Source of the DNA: Ruminiclostridium sp.
GTDB lineage: Bacteria > Bacillota_A > Clostridia > Oscillospirales > Oscillospiraceae
NCBI GenBank assembly: GCA_017521345.1
Contig: JAFXCU010000129.1
Coordinates: forward strand, 1 to 10,825
Length of the DNA stretch: 10,825 nucleotides
Reading direction: 5' to 3'
Positions 1-5,683 of this stretch are shown piece after piece. A program made the position numbers and the translations under genes. Numbering within the stretch: position 1 is the first letter of the stretch; each line of letters starts with the position of its first letter. The notes below the pieces were generated by a model. It did no database searches. It was not told where the DNA came from and saw nothing but the letters and a program-made list of their open reading frames with translations.

Positions 1-238
1 CGGAGTTGACAAAGCCGACCACCATCACGGTCGTTGCGGAAGAGGATTGGATCACAGCGGTTACAAGGGTGCCCAGCAAGACCCCCTTAAAGGTGGTGGA
101 GGTCAGGTTGCCGAGGATGATCTCCATCTTGCTGCCGGCCACCTTCTTCAGGCCGTCCCCCATGAGGGTCATGCCGAAGAGGAAGAGGGCCACGCCGCTG
201 AGCAGTTCGATAACGTTGGAAATACCCGTGGTAACCAC
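1..238 (-). CDS. Na+/phosphate cotransporter family protein, N-terminal part
   Basis: Partial gene leaving the window at base 1; 79 codons are visible. The translation has a hydrophobic first segment (residues 8-25, ending in FLFGM), then MGDGLKKVAGSK, a second hydrophobic stretch, and the QSSSATT motif at residues 64-70. That order is typical of the Na+/Pi cotransporter repeat (PF02690), whose QSSS motifs line the substrate site, so the product is probably an inner-membrane sodium-coupled phosphate transporter; many bacterial members also carry a C-terminal PhoU-like domain, which would be outside the window. The start is taken as GTG at 238-236: no other start codon lies between it and the upstream in-frame stop, and AAAGGAG (246-240) sits only one base before it, an unusually short spacing. 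A promoter lies at 285-312. Family assignment is confident; the ion and substrate are inferred from the family. Confidence 0.85.
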   Translation of the reverse strand, partial: MVTTGISNVIELLSGVALFLFGMTLMGDGLKKVAGSKMEIILGNLTSTTFKGVLLGTLVTAVIQSSSATTVMVVGFVNS

Positions 239-284
239 GCTCCTTTGGTAGATTTGAAGGGGTTTCGATATTACGCTATCTTAT

Positions 285-312
285 AGTATACACCTTCCTG
301 GGCAAATGTCCA
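285..312 (-). promoter_or_regulatory. Probable sigma-A promoter for the Na+/Pi cotransporter gene
   Basis: On the minus strand TGGACA (312-307) is followed after 16 bases by TATACT (290-285). Both hexamers are close to the housekeeping consensus, and the predicted transcript start gives a leader of roughly 40 bases before the GTG start. The surrounding DNA is AT-rich, unlike the genes. Not experimentally supported. Confidence 0.5.
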
Positions 313-369
313 CGGTTTTGTAAAATAAATGTAAAATGATGTTTTAAATTGTAATGTTTTGGTAAAGCG

Positions 370-779
370 AGAACCTACCGTGTTGTAGATGCGCCTCCGG
401 CAGGGCCCGGCTTTCTCTGGAGAAAGCCGGGGGAAAGAGCACCAGGGCTCTGCCCTGGACCCGTGTGAGGACAGAGACAAACATCCAGGTCAGTTTTCGA
501 ACTTTTCTGGCCTGCAGCCTTTCATCCCAGGTGAGTAAGGGCGTGCCCACCTGCTGGGCACGCAGCAGCGAAGTTTTTGACCAACGTACCCGCGCGCCAG
601 CCGGTGGCGCGCCTTGGCCAGCCTGCCGATGTAGAAAAGCAGGATTCGCACAGCCAGAGAAAGGGGTCCAGGGGAAAGAAACTCTTTCCCCTGGCATTCT
701 TTCCCCCATTTCTCATGTGAGAAATGGGGCCCTGCCGGAGGCGCATTCCACGTGGAGGGTACCTCCCTCGGCGGGTTCT
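370..779. repeat. 410-bp inverted-repeat, hairpin-rich intergenic element (MITE-like)
   Basis: The gap between the cotransporter gene and spoIVA is mostly one symmetrical element. Its tips are AGAACCTACCG (370-380) and CGGCGGGTTCT (769-779), inverted copies with two mismatches. Inside them a perfect 20-bp inverted repeat pairs 389-408 with 727-746. Next inward each arm has a hairpin (407-417/420-430 on the left, 704-715/718-729 on the right), a purine-rich linker reading GGGAAAGA, and a second hairpin beginning CCAGGG and ending CCCTGG (442-458 left, 668-694 right), followed by GACCC. The centre adds stems at 486-493/507-514, 541-549/555-563 and 592-599/605-612. No convincing coding region is present. 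No target-site duplication is visible at the tips. It could be a non-autonomous transposable element or a structured RNA; the sequence alone does not decide. Confidence 0.6.
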
Positions 780-837
780 ACCTCCCCCCTGCCCTGCATA
801 GACATATTCCATCAGACCACCAGAAGGAGAATCTGTT

Positions 838-2310
838 ATGGATCACATCTACCAGGACATTGCCACCCGCACGGCGGGGGATATCTACATCGGGGTGGTG
901 GGCCCCGCCCGGACGGGGAAGTCCACCTTCATCAAGCGCTTCATGGAGACCATGGTCCTGCCCAACATCCCCGACGCCTACCGCCGGGAGCGGGCCAGAG
1001 ACGAGCTGCCCCAGTCGGGCTCCGGTCGGACGGTGATGACCGCCGAGCCCAAGTTCGTCCCGGAGGAGGCCGTGGCCGTGGACATGGAGGGGGGCGGGGC
1101 CTTCTCGGTCCGGCTCATCGACTGCGTGGGCTACCTGGTCCCCGGGGCCGTGGGCCAGCTGGAGGACGACCTGCCCCGGATGGTCCGGACCCCCTGGTTC
1201 CCGGAAGAGATCCCCATGGCTGAGGCGGCAGAGATCGGCACCCGGAAGGTCATCGCCGAGCACTCCACCATCGGCATCGTGGTAACCACCGACGGCTCCA
1301 TCACCGACATCCCCCGGGAGGCTTACCAGGAGGCCGAGGAGCGGGTCATCAGCGAGCTGAAGGCCCTGGGAAAACCCTTCCTCATCCTCCTCAACTGCGC
1401 CCGGCCCCAGAGCGAGGCCGCCAAGGTCCTCCGCCGGGAGCTGGCGGAGCGGTACGACGTCACCTGCCTGGCGGTGAGCTGCCTGGAGCTGGACCAGGGC
1501 CAGGTCACCGAGGTCATTCGGTCGGTCCTCTACGAGTTCCCCCTGGTGGAGCTGGGCCTCTTCCTGCCCTCCTGGGTGGACGCCCTCCCCGCCGGGCACC
1601 CCATCAAGGCCGACCTGTACGGGGCCATTCGGGAGGCCATGGGGGACCTCCACCGCATCCGGGATGTGGCCCCGGTGGTGGCCACCCTGGGAAGCTGCCC
1701 CCGGGTGACGGAGTCCCGGGTCACCGGCCTGGCCCTGGGTACCGGCACCTGCACCGCCCGGCTGGACCTGCCCAGGTCCCTCTTCTATGAGACCCTCACA
1801 GAGCAGACCGGCATCCCCATCCAGGGAGACGGAGAGCTCATGACCCTCCTTTCCGACCTGGGCCGCCAGCGTGCGGAGTACCAGCGGGTGGCCGCCGCCA
1901 TGGAGGAGGTAAGGGCCACGGGCTACGGCATCGTGGTCCCCGACGCCGGGGAGCTGGAGCTGGCCGAGCCGGAGATCATCCGCCAGGGGGGCCGGTATGG
2001 GGTCCGCCTCCGGGCCAAGGCCCCCTCCATTCACATGATCCGGGCAGACATCCAGGCGGAGGTCTCCCCCATCGTAGGCAGCGAAAAGCAGTCCGAGGAT
2101 ATGCTCTCCTTCCTGCTCAAGGAGTTCGAGGACGCCCCGGAGAAAATCTGGCAGAGCAACATCTTCGGCCGGTCCTTCCACGAGCTCATCAATGAGGACC
2201 TGTCCTCCAAGCTCAAGCATATGCCCGAGGACGCCCGCCAGAAGATGCAGCAGACCCTGGAGCGCATCCTCAACGAGGGGTCCGGAGGGCTGATTTGTAT
2301 CATCCTTTAA
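838..2310 (+). CDS. spoIVA: Stage IV sporulation protein A (spore coat morphogenetic ATPase)
   Basis: SpoIVA polymerises on the outer forespore membrane, using ATP hydrolysis, and forms the basement layer on which the spore coat is built; in Bacillus subtilis it is anchored by SpoVM. The 490-residue product matches the family's usual length of about 490. Visible motifs are the Walker A loop GPARTGKST (residues 22-30, lysine 28), threonines 65 and 68 in RTVMTAEPKF, the Walker B-like RLIDCVGY with aspartate 95, and the family's C-terminal ending GGLICIIL. The ATG at 838 follows AAGGAG (824-829) with an 8-base spacer. In the family, transcription comes from mother-cell sigma-E; no clear sigma-E promoter could be found, because the sequence just upstream is occupied by the 410-bp element. 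Presence of this gene indicates an endospore-forming Firmicute. Identification is very secure. Confidence 0.97.
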   Translation: MDHIYQDIATRTAGDIYIGVVGPARTGKSTFIKRFMETMVLPNIPDAYRRERARDELPQSGSGRTVMTAEPKFVPEEAVAVDMEGGGAFSVRLIDCVGYLVPGAVGQLEDDLPRMVRTPWFPEEIPMAEAAEIGTRKVIAEHSTIGIVVTTDGSITDIPREAYQEAEERVISELKALGKPFLILLNCARPQSEAAKVLRRELAERYDVTCLAVSCLELDQGQVTEVIRSVLYEFPLVELGLFLPSWVDALPAGHPIKADLYGAIREAMGDLHRIRDVAPVVATLGSCPRVTESRVTGLALGTGTCTARLDLPRSLFYETLTEQTGIPIQGDGELMTLLSDLGRQRAEYQRVAAAMEEVRATGYGIVVPDAGELELAEPEIIRQGGRYGVRLRAKAPSIHMIRADIQAEVSPIVGSEKQSEDMLSFLLKEFEDAPEKIWQSNIFGRSFHELINEDLSSKLKHMPEDARQKMQQTLERILNEGSGGLICIIL

Positions 2311-2326
2311 TGTTTTCGAAAAGGCA

Positions 2327-2355
2327 TTGCTTTTTTCCTAGGTTCCTCCTATAAT
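2327..2355 (+). promoter_or_regulatory. Probable sigma-A promoter for coaX
   Basis: TTGCTT (2327-2332) and a perfect TATAAT (2350-2355) are separated by exactly 17 bases in an AT-rich stretch just after the spoIVA stop. It would start transcription near 2362 and give coaX a leader of about 190 bases containing the three hairpins at 2384-2500. The run of T at 2331-2336, preceded by a weak AAAAG/CTTTT stem, may also serve as a poor terminator for spoIVA. Confidence 0.55.
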
Positions 2356-2383
2356 AAAAGCTAATCTATTTCCCCTGGGGAGC

Positions 2384-2501
2384 GGGCGGATGCGATCCGC
2401 CCCTACATACCCGAACCTACCGATCTTGATGTAGGGAACGGTCTTGACCGTTCCGACGTGGGTGCGGGAGCGAGCGGACCGGTCAAGACCAGTCCCTACA
2501 T
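2384..2501. repeat. Cluster of three REP-like palindromes
   Basis: Three related palindromic units lie in the coaX leader. Unit 1 is the stem GGGCGGAT/ATCCGCCC (2384-2391/2395-2402) followed by CTACAT. Unit 2 is TGTAG plus the stem GGAACGGT/ACCGTTCC (2435-2442/2447-2454). Unit 3 is the stem GGACCGGTC/GACCAGTCC (2476-2484/2487-2495, one mismatch) followed by CTACA. Units 2 and 3 are inverted copies of one another, both framed by TGTAGGG or its complement, and share GGTCTTGACC. Such mixed-orientation palindromes resemble REP/BIME clusters. Whether they fold in the transcript and affect coaX expression is unknown. Confidence 0.6.
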
Positions 2502-2549
2502 GCCGTGGTACTTCCGCAGGGGACATTTGCGGTACAGGAGGCGGCAGGG

Positions 2550-3341
2550 ATGATATTCACCGTAGACATCGGCAACACCACCATCACCATGGGTCTGTTC
2601 AGCCCCGAAGGGGAGCTGACCTTCCGGGGTGAGATCAAAACCGACCGGAACAAGACCCCGGACCAGATCGCCGTGGACGTGCTGGATATGTTCCGGCTGA
2701 AGGAGGCCGACGTGAAGTCGGTCACCGGCGCAGCCGTGTCCAGCGTGGTCCCCCCCATGACCGCCGCCATGGCAGGCGCCATCCAGCTCCTCAGCGGGGT
2801 GAAGCCCATGATCGTGGGCCCCGGCGTCAAGACCGGCATGAACATCCGGGCAGAGGTCCACAACCAGCTGGGTGCCGACATCGTGGCCACCTCCGTGGCC
2901 GCCCTGCAGAAGTACGAGGCCCCCATCATCGTCATCGACATGGGCACTGCCACCAGCCTGTCCTACCTGGGCAAGAGCACCTACCAGGGCTGCATCATCA
3001 TGCCCGGCGTCCGTCTGGCCCTGGAGGCCCTCTCCGGCCGGGCGGCTGAGCTCCCCCACATCTCCATCGAGGCCCCCTCCTCCGTCCTGGGCCGTTCCAC
3101 TGTGGACGCCATGCGCTCCGGGGTGGTCTTCGGCCACGCCGCCATGATCGACGGCATGATCGAGAAGATGGAGGCCGAGGCCGGGCCCGCCGCCACCCTG
3201 GTGATGACCGGCGGAAACGGCACCGCCATCCTGCCCCAGTGCAAGCGGGACATCATCTATGACGAGAACCTGATCCTGGACGGCCTGTACTACCTGTACC
3301 AGAAGAACCACCAGGAGCGGAGACGGAAAAAGAATGACTGA
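2550..3341 (+). CDS. coaX: Type III pantothenate kinase
   Basis: CoaX phosphorylates pantothenate with ATP, the first committed step of coenzyme A synthesis, in the cytoplasm. The 263-residue product fits the family length of about 255-260 and shows the ASKHA-fold marks: DIGNT at residues 6-10 (phosphate 1 motif), GPGVKTG at 90-96, the GAD of LGAD at 108-110, IDMGTAT at 129-135 (phosphate 2), the PGV segment near 152 and the late TGG at 220-222. The start is ATG 2550, not the in-frame ATG at 2505: AGGAGG (2536-2541) sits 8 bases before it and the catalytic DIGNT motif begins right at the N-terminus, as in other CoaX proteins. The gene appears monocistronic, with its own promoter upstream and a stem-loop terminator 7 bases after the stop. 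The lysine/arginine-rich tail (RRRKKND) is not a known functional element. Confidence 0.95.
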   Translation: MIFTVDIGNTTITMGLFSPEGELTFRGEIKTDRNKTPDQIAVDVLDMFRLKEADVKSVTGAAVSSVVPPMTAAMAGAIQLLSGVKPMIVGPGVKTGMNIRAEVHNQLGADIVATSVAALQKYEAPIIVIDMGTATSLSYLGKSTYQGCIIMPGVRLALEALSGRAAELPHISIEAPSSVLGRSTVDAMRSGVVFGHAAMIDGMIEKMEAEAGPAATLVMTGGNGTAILPQCKRDIIYDENLILDGLYYLYQKNHQERRRKKND

Positions 3342-3348
3342 CAAACCG

Positions 3349-3379
3349 ACACCCCCTGACCGTGATGGTCAGGGGGTGT
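3349..3379 (+). terminator. Stem-loop terminator after coaX
   Basis: A perfect 13-bp stem, ACACCCCCTGACC (3349-3361) with GGTCAGGGGGTGT (3367-3379) and a 5-base loop, begins 7 bases after the coaX stop. The following TGTTGTTG is only moderately T-rich, so the tail is weaker than the stem. Confidence 0.75.
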
Positions 3380-3419
3380 TGTTGCGTACTAACAAGGCTC
3401 CCTTGTGTAAAGGGAGCTG

Positions 3420-3791
3420 TCAGCCGTCAGGCTGACTGAGGGATTGTTGCACCCTATCGTCAATGTACTCACATACGCCAGAAAAATTTTGACTGACTGC
3501 ATGATTGGGGATACGCAAAACAGTCAGACCGTATCCTTCCAGAAAAGCTGTGCGCACCTGGTCTTTCATTGGGCCATCGTTTTCATAATGCTGGGAACCA
3601 TCCAATTCAACCACCAGGTTGGCTTTGGCACAATAAAAATCAGCAATATAGTGTCCTAAAATCTTTTGTCGCTGAAACCGGACTGGGTATCCCTTTAGAA
3701 AATCATGCCATAAGTGACGTTCTTCCTTGGTCATGTTTTTCCGCAGTTCTTTCGCATAGGGGACAAGTTCTGCGTTATGCTTACGGTCCAT
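3420..3791 (-). CDS. DUF559 domain protein (restriction-endonuclease-like fold)
   Basis: A complete 123-residue protein that matches DUF559 (PF04480), a family related to Vsr-type mismatch endonucleases with the PD-(D/E)XK fold. Visible marks are TKEERHLW (21-28), the basic segment RFQRQ (38-42), HYIADFYC (47-54) with aspartate 51, VELDGSQHY (61-69) with glutamate 62, aspartate 64 and histidine 68, and VLRI (91-94). Aspartate 51 and E62-x-D64 are plausible metal ligands. No helix-turn-helix or transposase domain is present. The ATG at 3791 is served by GGAGGG (3802-3797), which belongs to the flanking inverted repeat, and the last codons (SLSQPDG and stop) run into the opposite repeat. It is therefore built into its element. 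Its biochemical role is unknown; a DNA nuclease acting on the element's hairpins is an inference. Confidence 0.85.
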   Translation of the reverse strand: MDRKHNAELVPYAKELRKNMTKEERHLWHDFLKGYPVRFQRQKILGHYIADFYCAKANLVVELDGSQHYENDGPMKDQVRTAFLEGYGLTVLRIPNHAVSQNFSGVCEYIDDRVQQSLSQPDG

Positions 3792-3796
3792 ACAAT

Positions 3797-3802
3797 CCCT
3801 CC
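3797..3802 (-). promoter_or_regulatory. Ribosome binding site of the DUF559 gene supplied by the inverted repeat
   Basis: GGAGGG on the minus strand lies 5 bases before the ATG at 3791. The same GGAGGGATTGT or GGAGGGAGTTT sequence is part of the repeat in the gene-less copies (for example 9243-9253), so the translation signal is part of the element's framework. Confidence 0.6.
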
Positions 3803-3826
3803 GTCAAAAATCAAAGATTTTTGCCA

Positions 3827-3849
3827 CCTCCCTTTACACAAGGGAGGCT
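3827..3849 (+). terminator. Terminator-like hairpin formed by the right end of copy A
   Basis: On the plus strand CCTCCCTT (3827-3834) pairs with AAGGGAGG (3840-3847), and CTTTTTT follows from 3848 to 3854. This has the form of an intrinsic terminator and would stop rightward transcription leaving the element toward the convergent zinc-ribbon gene. Function is inferred from shape only. Confidence 0.45.
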
Positions 3850-3869
3850 TTTTTGCTGGTATCGGCAGG

Positions 3870-4805
3870 TTATTCGTAATATTCCGCTGCTGCCTCCTGG
3901 GGTTCCTCAAACCCAGCGGACAGCTCCCAGGGCATGAAAGCATTCAGGTCCATGGGGCTCTGGGTGATCTGGATACCCCGTTGGCCGTACTGGTCAAAGA
4001 TCTCCAGTCGGGGTTCCTTCTCCCCCCAAGAGGACATACACACGAAGAGGCCGGTCTTTTCCCCGCCGTCGGTGTACTCCACCGTCAGGGTCTGTTTGCC
4101 GAAGAGGCCGGTTTCCGCCCCGGTGGCGACAGAGTCCTCCACGGCACAGGGCAGGTAGATGAGGTAGGTCCACCGGGCCATGTCCCCCTCCTCCTCACAG
4201 GAGGTCAGCACCTGAACGCTGCCGGCGGTGTTTCTGCACAAGGTCAGCCAATCATCGTGGACCGGCCGCAGGTCGCTCCAGAGCCGCAGGCTGTCCTCCT
4301 CGCTGAAGTGGGCAGTGTGGGTGGCCCCGGCAGAACCCACAGCGGAAAAGGCAAAGACCAGCAGCATCAAAAGCAGGAGGGGCACCAGGATCACCAGGAG
4401 GATGACCTTGCCCAGTCCCTTCTCCTGGGGCTTCACCGGGGGCGTAAAGTCCCGGTCGGTCCAGTCCAGAGGGGTGGCGCAGTGGGGGCAGACCTGCCAG
4501 TCCTTCTCGATGGCCCCGCCGCAGGTATGGCAGGAAGCCTTCAGCTTGGCCCCACACTGGGGGCAGGCGGCGTAGGTCTCCCGGACCGGCCCGCCGCACC
4601 GGGGGCATTTCCAGTTGGAGTAGCCGGTGCGCACCAGCAGGTAGGCGATAAGGCCCACAAAGCTGGGACACAGGGCGGCAACGAGGGCCCAGAGGATGGC
4701 GTTCATCCCCCGGCTTCTGGCGTCCCGGTAGACGAAGATCCCCACCAGCAGGGGCACAAGGATGAAAAAGGGCACGATGATGAGCCAGAGAGCCACGATG
4801 CTCAT
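3870..4805 (-). CDS. Double-zinc-ribbon membrane protein, third gene of the ECF sigma operon
   Basis: A 311-residue protein of unknown function. Two hydrophobic helices (about residues 4-26 and 37-58) are followed by two zinc ribbons: CPRC and CPQC (cysteines 67/70 and 81/84), then CHTC and CPHC (92/95 and 106/109). A third helix (about 133-157) leads into a C-terminal domain of about 150 residues (160-311), probably extracytoplasmic. The ribbons would sit between helices 2 and 3, on the cytoplasmic side if the protein has the usual positive-inside topology. The start is ATG 4805, with AAAGGAGG (4821-4814) eight bases upstream; a further in-frame ATG at 4871 lies inside the preceding gene. 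The start overlaps the stop of the preceding gene in an ATGA, indicating translational coupling. By position after an ECF sigma factor it may be a sensor or part of an anti-sigma module; that is an inference. Confidence 0.85.
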   Translation of the reverse strand: MSIVALWLIIVPFFILVPLLVGIFVYRDARSRGMNAILWALVAALCPSFVGLIAYLLVRTGYSNWKCPRCGGPVRETYAACPQCGAKLKASCHTCGGAIEKDWQVCPHCATPLDWTDRDFTPPVKPQEKGLGKVILLVILVPLLLLMLLVFAFSAVGSAGATHTAHFSEEDSLRLWSDLRPVHDDWLTLCRNTAGSVQVLTSCEEEGDMARWTYLIYLPCAVEDSVATGAETGLFGKQTLTVEYTDGGEKTGLFVCMSSWGEKEPRLEIFDQYGQRGIQITQSPMDLNAFMPWELSAGFEEPQEAAAEYYE

Positions 4806-5077
4806 TGGGCAAGCCTCCTTTCTTTGGTGCAGACCAAGGCGGCCAAACCGCCCCCTGCCACGGACAGACACACATAGCCCAGGCAGACCAGGGCCAGGAA
4901 GGGCTGGGTCTCATAGAGCAGCCCGCCCAGGATCACCAGGATGACCTGGATGGCCAGGGCGGCCAGGGTCAAAATCAAGGTCTGCCGCCGGACCTTCCGC
5001 CGGTCGGCCTCGGCCCGGAGGGCCTCCTCGGTCAGGACCGGAGGCCGGACGGCTTCAAAATCATAGATCGGGTTCAT
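4802..5077 (-). CDS. Small two-helix membrane protein, possible anti-sigma partner
   Basis: A 91-residue protein with a hydrophilic, charged N-terminus of about 32 residues (rich in arginine and glutamate, including EEALRAEADRRKVRR) and two transmembrane helices at about 33-54 and 59-83, with a short basic tail. I do not recognise a named family. ATG 5077 is preceded by AAGGAGG (5093-5087) at 9 bases; the gene overlaps the end of the sigma factor gene by 17 bases and the next gene by 4, so the three are surely co-translated. A small membrane protein coupled to an ECF sigma gene is a common place for an anti-sigma factor, and the cytoplasmic N-terminus could bind the sigma factor, but no zinc-binding ZAS motif (HxxxCxxC) is visible. 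Confidence 0.8.
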   Translation of the reverse strand: MNPIYDFEAVRPPVLTEEALRAEADRRKVRRQTLILTLAALAIQVILVILGGLLYETQPFLALVCLGYVCLSVAGGGLAALVCTKERRLAQ

Positions 5078-5549
5078 CCCCCAGCACCTCCTTCAGCTTG
5101 GTTCTGGCCTTGTTCAGCCGGGATTTCACCGTCCCAGGGGGGATGTCCAGCACCTGGGCGGTGGTGTTTACGTCCATGTCTTCAAAATAGTACAGGATGA
5201 CCGTCACCCGCAGCTTCTCCGGCAGGCCGTCGATGGCCTGGTAGAGGGGGGTGTAGTCCGGCCCCTCGGGGGCGGGGACGGCATTGAGGACGGCCTCCTT
5301 CTCCTGAGTGGTCCGAAAGCCCGTGAAGATGGGGCTCCGGGCCAGACGGCGGAGGGTGTTGCGGTAGGTATTTACGCAGATGCGGGTGAGCCAGGGCTCA
5401 AAGGGCCGGGCGGGGTCATATTGGTCAAAGGCGGCCAGGGCCTTGAGCCAGGTGTCCTGGTAGAGGTCCTCCGCGTCCTGCCGGTGGGCGCAGAGGGTGA
5501 GACACAGGCCGAAGAGCCGCCGGCCGTGGGCCTGGATGTATCGGTCCAT
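5061..5549 (-). CDS. ECF-type RNA polymerase sigma factor
   Basis: A 162-residue sigma-70 family regulator of the extracytoplasmic-function class, containing only regions 2 and 4. Region 2 spans about residues 9-72, with HRQDAEDLYQDTWLKAL (core binding and -10 recognition) and PWLTRICVNTYRNTLRR. Region 4 spans about 105-155, with LPEKLRVTVILYYFEDM and the helix-turn-helix TTAQVLDIPPGTVKSRLNKA that contacts the -35 element. The start is ATG 5549, supported by AAAGGAGG (5566-5559) nine bases upstream; a longer in-frame reading to 5633 would run through the intergenic palindrome and has no comparable site. It heads an operon with two membrane protein genes, which is the normal arrangement for a sigma factor held by a membrane-bound regulator. 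Its regulon is unknown. Confidence 0.93.
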   Translation of the reverse strand: MDRYIQAHGRRLFGLCLTLCAHRQDAEDLYQDTWLKALAAFDQYDPARPFEPWLTRICVNTYRNTLRRLARSPIFTGFRTTQEKEAVLNAVPAPEGPDYTPLYQAIDGLPEKLRVTVILYYFEDMDVNTTAQVLDIPPGTVKSRLNKARTKLKEVLGDEPDL

Positions 5550-5573
5550 CCGCTCCCACCTCCTTTCATTTAC

Positions 5574-5601
5574 ACATACACCGGAGAGAGGGAAAGGTTC
5601 A
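5574..5601 (-). promoter_or_regulatory. Candidate ECF-type autoregulatory promoter of the sigma operon
   Basis: On the minus strand TGAACC (5601-5596) is followed after 16 bases by GTATGT (5579-5574). The -35 part resembles the AAC-containing motif used by many Firmicute ECF sigma factors, and autoregulation is common among them. The predicted start would lie almost against the ribosome site, which weakens the case. Confidence 0.35.
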
Positions 5602-5616
5602 CTTTTTTCTCCAAAA

Positions 5617-5640
5617 GGCTCCCTTGTGCACAAGGGAGCC
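5617..5640. repeat. Perfect 24-bp palindrome, lone copy of the element end (copy B)
   Basis: GGCTCCCTTGTG (5617-5628) is followed directly by its exact reverse complement (5629-5640), extended to 26 bp by an A and a T outside. The half-site equals the outer tip of copies A and D. It lies in the space between the divergent sigma operon and the gene at 5755, so it may be two element ends joined, or a solo end. In the minus direction it is followed by TTTT only, so it is a weak terminator candidate. Confidence 0.7.
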
Positions 5641-5683
5641 TCTCGCTGTATCTTACCGATATTCTACCACACCGCCCCTGACA

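Larger units (their letters stand above)
3394..3850. mobile_element. Putative mobile element with DUF559 gene and inverted repeats (copy A)
   Basis: A 457-bp unit bounded by AAGGCTCCCTTGTG (3394-3407) and, on the other strand, AAGCCTCCCTTGTG (3850-3837). Each end first folds as an outer hairpin (CTCCCTT with AAGGGAG) and then carries a second stem: GTCAGCC/GGCTGAC (3419-3425/3430-3436) on the left and CAAAAATC/GATTTTTG (3805-3812/3816-3823) on the right. Inside these is the inverted GAGGGATTGT / ACAATCCCTC-type segment. The interior is filled by one AT-richer reading frame for a DUF559 protein. Two gene-less units with the same ends occur at about 7203-7364 and 9200-9365. The unit lies between the convergent coaX and zinc-ribbon genes. 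No target-site duplication is visible. Mobility is inferred from copy number and ends, not shown. Confidence 0.65.

Noticed and set aside
370..779. Known large structured RNA such as HEARO, OLE or raiA
   Set aside because: I could not match any recognised conserved motif, and the two-fold inverted symmetry fits an inverted-repeat element better; a covariance search was not possible.
797..812. Sigma-E promoter for spoIVA (CATAGACA or GACATATT)
   Set aside because: Only one half of the expected -35/-10 pair is recognisable in each reading, so it was not annotated.
344..1223. Open frames in the 410-bp element (344-709 minus, 465-1223 plus)
   Set aside because: Their translations follow the hairpins and inverted repeats, lack domains and ribosome sites, and one runs into spoIVA in the wrong frame.
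778..2220. 480-codon open frame on the minus strand
   Set aside because: It is antisense to spoIVA, rich in glycine, histidine and aspartate as expected of a shadow of GC-rich codons, and has no family resemblance.
2505..2549. Earlier in-frame ATG for coaX
   Set aside because: It lies in the repeat cluster end, has no good ribosome site, and would add residues before the DIGNT motif that normally begins the protein.
3380..3860. Target-site duplications around copies A, C and D and the 370-779 element
   Set aside because: Flanking bases were compared on both sides and no convincing direct repeat was found.
3714..4877. 387-codon open frame on the plus strand
   Set aside because: Antisense to the zinc-ribbon gene, low-complexity translation, no ribosome site; the minus-strand product has clear domains.
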